The notes under the pieces were generated by a model. It saw only the letters and a program-made list of their open reading frames with translations, did not search any database and had not been told where the DNA came from. A DNA stretch of 8,203 bases from an uncultured Bacilli bacterium. Lineage in GTDB: Bacteria > Bacillota_I > Bacilli_A > RF39 > UBA660. Below are positions 5,738-8,203 of the stretch, piece by piece. Both the position numbers and the translations under genes were made by a program. The stretch's first letter is position 1, and each line of letters starts with the position of its first letter. The stretch spans positions 1 to 8,203 of the forward strand of contig CANPXQ010000040.1 of assembly GCA_947586295.1 (NCBI GenBank), given 5' to 3'.

Positions 5738-6288
5738 TGAAGTTAGTAGTTGGTTTGGGAAATCCTGAAAAAAAATACGATAATACTCGACATAATATAG
5801 GATTTTGGGTTTTAGAAAAGTTTTTGAGTAATGAAAAATGGCAAAAAAAGTTTCAAGGATTATATTGTCAAAAGGTGATTAACTCACAAACAGTTATTTT
5901 TTTAAAACCGTTAACGTATATGAATCTTTCGGGTTTAGCTGTAAAAGAATATGTTAATTATTTTAATATTGCATTAGATGATATATTAATTATTCACGAT
6001 GATTTAGATTTACCAATAGGCAATTATAGATTAAAGAAAAATAGTAGTTCCGGGGGACATAATGGAATTAAATCAATTATTAAGGAATTAAATTCAATGA
6101 ATTTTTCACGTTTAAAAATAGGAATTCAAAACGATAATATTGTTGATACTATAGATTTTGTTTTAGGTAAATTTTCTAATAAAGAGATAGCGTTATTAGA
6201 AGAAATTTATCCTACTATCGAAAAAATATTAGAATGTTTTATAAATAATGGTATTGAAAAAACAATGAATATGTATAATACTAAGTAA
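5737..6288 (+). CDS. pth: peptidyl-tRNA hydrolase
   Basis: Pth cleaves the ester bond of peptidyl-tRNA dropped by stalled ribosomes and so recycles tRNA. It is normally essential. The 183 residues match the family length. GLGNP (6-10) carries N9, and TRHNIGF (17-23) carries the catalytic H19. YMNLSG (61-66) carries N63, IHDDLDLP (86-93) carries D88, and SGGHNG (105-110) carries N109. These correspond to E. coli N10, H20, N68, D93 and N114, so all key residues are present. GAGGAGGAAT (5726-5735) is a very strong ribosome binding site. The TAATG junction overlaps the trmN6 stop by one base. pth directly before mfd is a Bacilli arrangement (in B. subtilis a small gene, fin, intervenes). The many genes between trmN6 and pth in B. 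subtilis are missing. Confidence 0.97.
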   Translation: MKLVVGLGNPEKKYDNTRHNIGFWVLEKFLSNEKWQKKFQGLYCQKVINSQTVIFLKPLTYMNLSGLAVKEYVNYFNIALDDILIIHDDLDLPIGNYRLKKNSSSGGHNGIKSIIKELNSMNFSRLKIGIQNDNIVDTIDFVLGKFSNKEIALLEEIYPTIEKILECFINNGIEKTMNMYNTK

Positions 6289-6298
6289 ATGGTGAATT

Positions 6299-8203
6299 AT
6301 GGATTTTTTAGATAATTATTTTAAGTATACTAATAATACCGAAATATCTGGTTTAACATTAGAATTATGTTTCTTGTATATTTTAAAATTATATAAAAAA
6401 AACAATACTAATGTTTTAATTATAACAAATTCCCTTTATGAAGCGAATAATTTTTATAATGGATTAATGACATATGAAAAAAGCACTTTTTTATTTCCAA
6501 TGGATGATTTTTTATCGTCAATGATTGTGGCTGAGAGTCCGGATTTAAAATATAAAAGATTGGAAACTTTAGCTCAATTAAAAAATAGTAATAAGAAAAT
6601 AATTGTTACCAATTTAATGGGATATTTAAAATTTCTAACAAATAAAAATTTTAATTTTAATTTTAAAATAAGTCAAAATTCAAATATTAAACGTGATGAA
6701 TTAATGCAAAAATTAGAAGAATTTGGATATCACAGAGAATCTTTAGTAACACAAACTGGGGAATATTCGGTTCGAGGATTTATTGTGGATGTTTTTCCAA
6801 TTGATGAAATTCATCCAATTAGAATTGAATTTGATGGGAACCTTGCTGATGAAATAAGATATTTTGATGAAGATAGTCAACTTTCTTTAAATGAATTAAA
6901 AGCAATAGAAATAAAACCTGTGGATGAAATAAAAACGGATAATTATAGTTCTTTATATGAATACGCACTTAATCCTAAAGTAGTGTTCATTGATATTAAT
7001 CAAATTAAAGCTTCTTATCTAAAACTTCAAGAGGATATTTTAAATTATCAAATTAGTAAAAATACCAAAGATAAGGTAATGTTTGATTTTGAAGATATTA
7101 ACCCTAAAGATACTTTTTATTTAAATAGATTTGGTTCAAAAAACAATAATTATAATGCCAAAACGATTAGCAACTATAATTTAAATTTCGAGCTTTTACA
7201 ACACGACTATAAAAAGTATATTAATGAGGGAAAAGAAGTTATTTTTTGTTTAAATAAAAATAATCAAATAAAAAAAATAAAAGAAATATTACCTAATGCG
7301 AAAATTATAAATTTAGAAATTAATAATGGTTTTATTATTGATAAATATGTTGTTATTGGAGCAAATGATTTAGAAGAAGTAAAAAGAAAAGTAATAAATT
7401 ATAAAAATAATTATAGAATAGGTAAAAAAATAAAAAGTTTTGATCAACTAAATAAAGGAGATTATGTAGTTCATTTAGCCCACGGAATAGGAATATACCA
7501 AGGAATAAAAACTTTAAATGTTCGCGGAGCAACAAAGGATTTTTTGGAAATAGCCTATGAAGGAACGGATAAAATTTATGTTCCAGTTGAAAAAATTTCT
7601 AATATTTATAAATACTCTGACAAAGATGGAACTATTCCTAAATTAAATAAATTAGGAAGTTTAAATTGGGCTAAAACTAAGAAATATATAGAAACGAAAA
7701 TTAAAGATATATCAAAAGAATTAATTCAATTATATCAAGAAAGAATTAAAATAAAAACGGATTCTTATTTAGATTATCCCGAAGAAAGTGTTTTTGCTTC
7801 TTCATTTCAGTATGATTTAACCGTTGACCAAGAAAAAACAATAAAAGAAATAAATAATGATTTATGTACGACGCATCCTATGGATAGGTTATTATGTGGT
7901 GATGTTGGATTTGGTAAAACTGAAGTGGCAATGCGAGCAATTTTTAAAACAATTTTAAATAATCATCAAGTAATGTATTTATGTCCCACAACGATTCTCT
8001 CTAAGCAGCAATATCAAGTTGCTTTAGAGCGTTTTAAAGATTGGCCTGTTGAAATTGCATTATTAAATCGTCACATTACCCCTGGCAACAGTAAAAAAAT
8101 AATTGATAATTTAAAAAAAGGGACTATTGATTTAGTAATAGGAACTCAGAATATATCAACATATATCTCAGGGACAATAAAAGAAGTTGAAGCAGGAGAT
8201 AAA
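6299..8203 (+). CDS. mfd: transcription-repair coupling factor Mfd, N-terminal half (runs off the window)
   Basis: Mfd pushes stalled RNA polymerase off damaged DNA and recruits UvrA. The frame stays open for 635 codons to the last base; full Mfd is about 1150 residues. Residues 1 to about 330 are the UvrB-homology and UvrA-contacting region, including GEYSVRGFIVDVFPI (about 156-170) and HPIRIEFDG. Residues about 383-450 form the CarD-like RNA-polymerase-interaction domain (KGDYVVHLAHGIGIYQG, then DKIYVPVEKI). The translocase starts with LTVDQEKTI and MDRLLCGDVGFGKTEVAMRA; Walker A is 534-541 with K540. Motif Ia is CPTTILSKQQY (562-572). Through IDLVIGT (to residue 616) it matches the family, but the last 19 residues do not, and the expected HRLL and DEEQ segments are absent. 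ATG 6299 has GGTGA at 6291-6295 and follows pth by 10 bp. Confidence 0.93.
   Translation, partial: MDFLDNYFKYTNNTEISGLTLELCFLYILKLYKKNNTNVLIITNSLYEANNFYNGLMTYEKSTFLFPMDDFLSSMIVAESPDLKYKRLETLAQLKNSNKKIIVTNLMGYLKFLTNKNFNFNFKISQNSNIKRDELMQKLEEFGYHRESLVTQTGEYSVRGFIVDVFPIDEIHPIRIEFDGNLADEIRYFDEDSQLSLNELKAIEIKPVDEIKTDNYSSLYEYALNPKVVFIDINQIKASYLKLQEDILNYQISKNTKDKVMFDFEDINPKDTFYLNRFGSKNNNYNAKTISNYNLNFELLQHDYKKYINEGKEVIFCLNKNNQIKKIKEILPNAKIINLEINNGFIIDKYVVIGANDLEEVKRKVINYKNNYRIGKKIKSFDQLNKGDYVVHLAHGIGIYQGIKTLNVRGATKDFLEIAYEGTDKIYVPVEKISNIYKYSDKDGTIPKLNKLGSLNWAKTKKYIETKIKDISKELIQLYQERIKIKTDSYLDYPEESVFASSFQYDLTVDQEKTIKEINNDLCTTHPMDRLLCGDVGFGKTEVAMRAIFKTILNNHQVMYLCPTTILSKQQYQVALERFKDWPVEIALLNRHITPGNSKKIIDNLKKGTIDLVIGTQNISTYISGTIKEVEAGDK
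8147..8203 (+). other. terminal segment that departs from Mfd; probable assembly edge or junction
   Basis: After codons for IDLVIGT the family continues with His-Arg-Leu-Leu, then a stretch ending in LGLLIIDEEQRFG. Here the same frame gives QNISTYISGTIKEVEAGDK, which has none of these features. Shifting the frame by one base gives only HRI before it diverges and meets a TAA, so a single indel does not restore Mfd. The reverse strand gives no recognisable product. The segment is too short to identify. A chimeric contig end is the simplest explanation. Confidence 0.5.

Overview
This is an AT-rich (by eye roughly three-quarters A+T) housekeeping window from a low-GC Gram-positive bacterium of the class Bacilli in the broad sense. 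Every gene is on the + strand. The gene order (SRP RNA, tadA, dnaX, ybaB, recR, bofA, holB, ricT, trmN6, pth, mfd) is a compacted form of the origin-proximal block of Bacillus subtilis and its relatives. TGG encodes Trp, and ricT ends at a TGA exactly where trmN6 takes over, so the standard code applies. That argues against Mycoplasma or Spiroplasma. A small-genome, Mollicutes-related Bacilli lineage (Acholeplasma, Erysipelotrichia or RF39-like) is plausible, but I cannot fix the taxon from sequence alone.

Layout. Bases 1-60 hold a perfect parS site inside a 30-bp palindrome. Bases 85-113 carry a strong sigma-A-type promoter that fires at the start of a short SRP RNA (121-191). From there ten protein genes run head to tail with gaps of 0-44 bp, three short overlaps and no internal terminator, so they look like one long operon. 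The genes are tadA (tRNA adenosine deaminase), dnaX (clamp-loader tau), ybaB (nucleoid-associated protein), recR, bofA-like membrane protein, holB (clamp-loader delta prime), ricT, trmN6, pth and the first half of mfd. There is no gene-free stretch over 300 bp.

How the genes fit together. The operon mixes replication (DnaX, HolB), repair and recombination (RecR, Mfd), nucleoid structure (YbaB), and tRNA or translation upkeep (TadA, TrmN6, Pth, SRP RNA), with RicT for RNA maturation and a small BofA-type membrane protein. Genes found between these in B. subtilis (tmk, yaaQ, yaaR, yabA, rsmI and others) are missing.

Most notable observations. (1) The window contains a perfect parS (ParB/Spo0J site) and, inside ybaB, a perfect 14-bp match to the B. 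subtilis Noc nucleoid-occlusion site. A one-mismatch Noc-like site lies inside trmN6. The chromosome-organisation sites thus sit within and beside the operon. (2) The last ~57 bases no longer read like Mfd although the frame stays open, which suggests a misassembled contig edge or a true junction. I found no novel multi-gene system; the rest is core genome.
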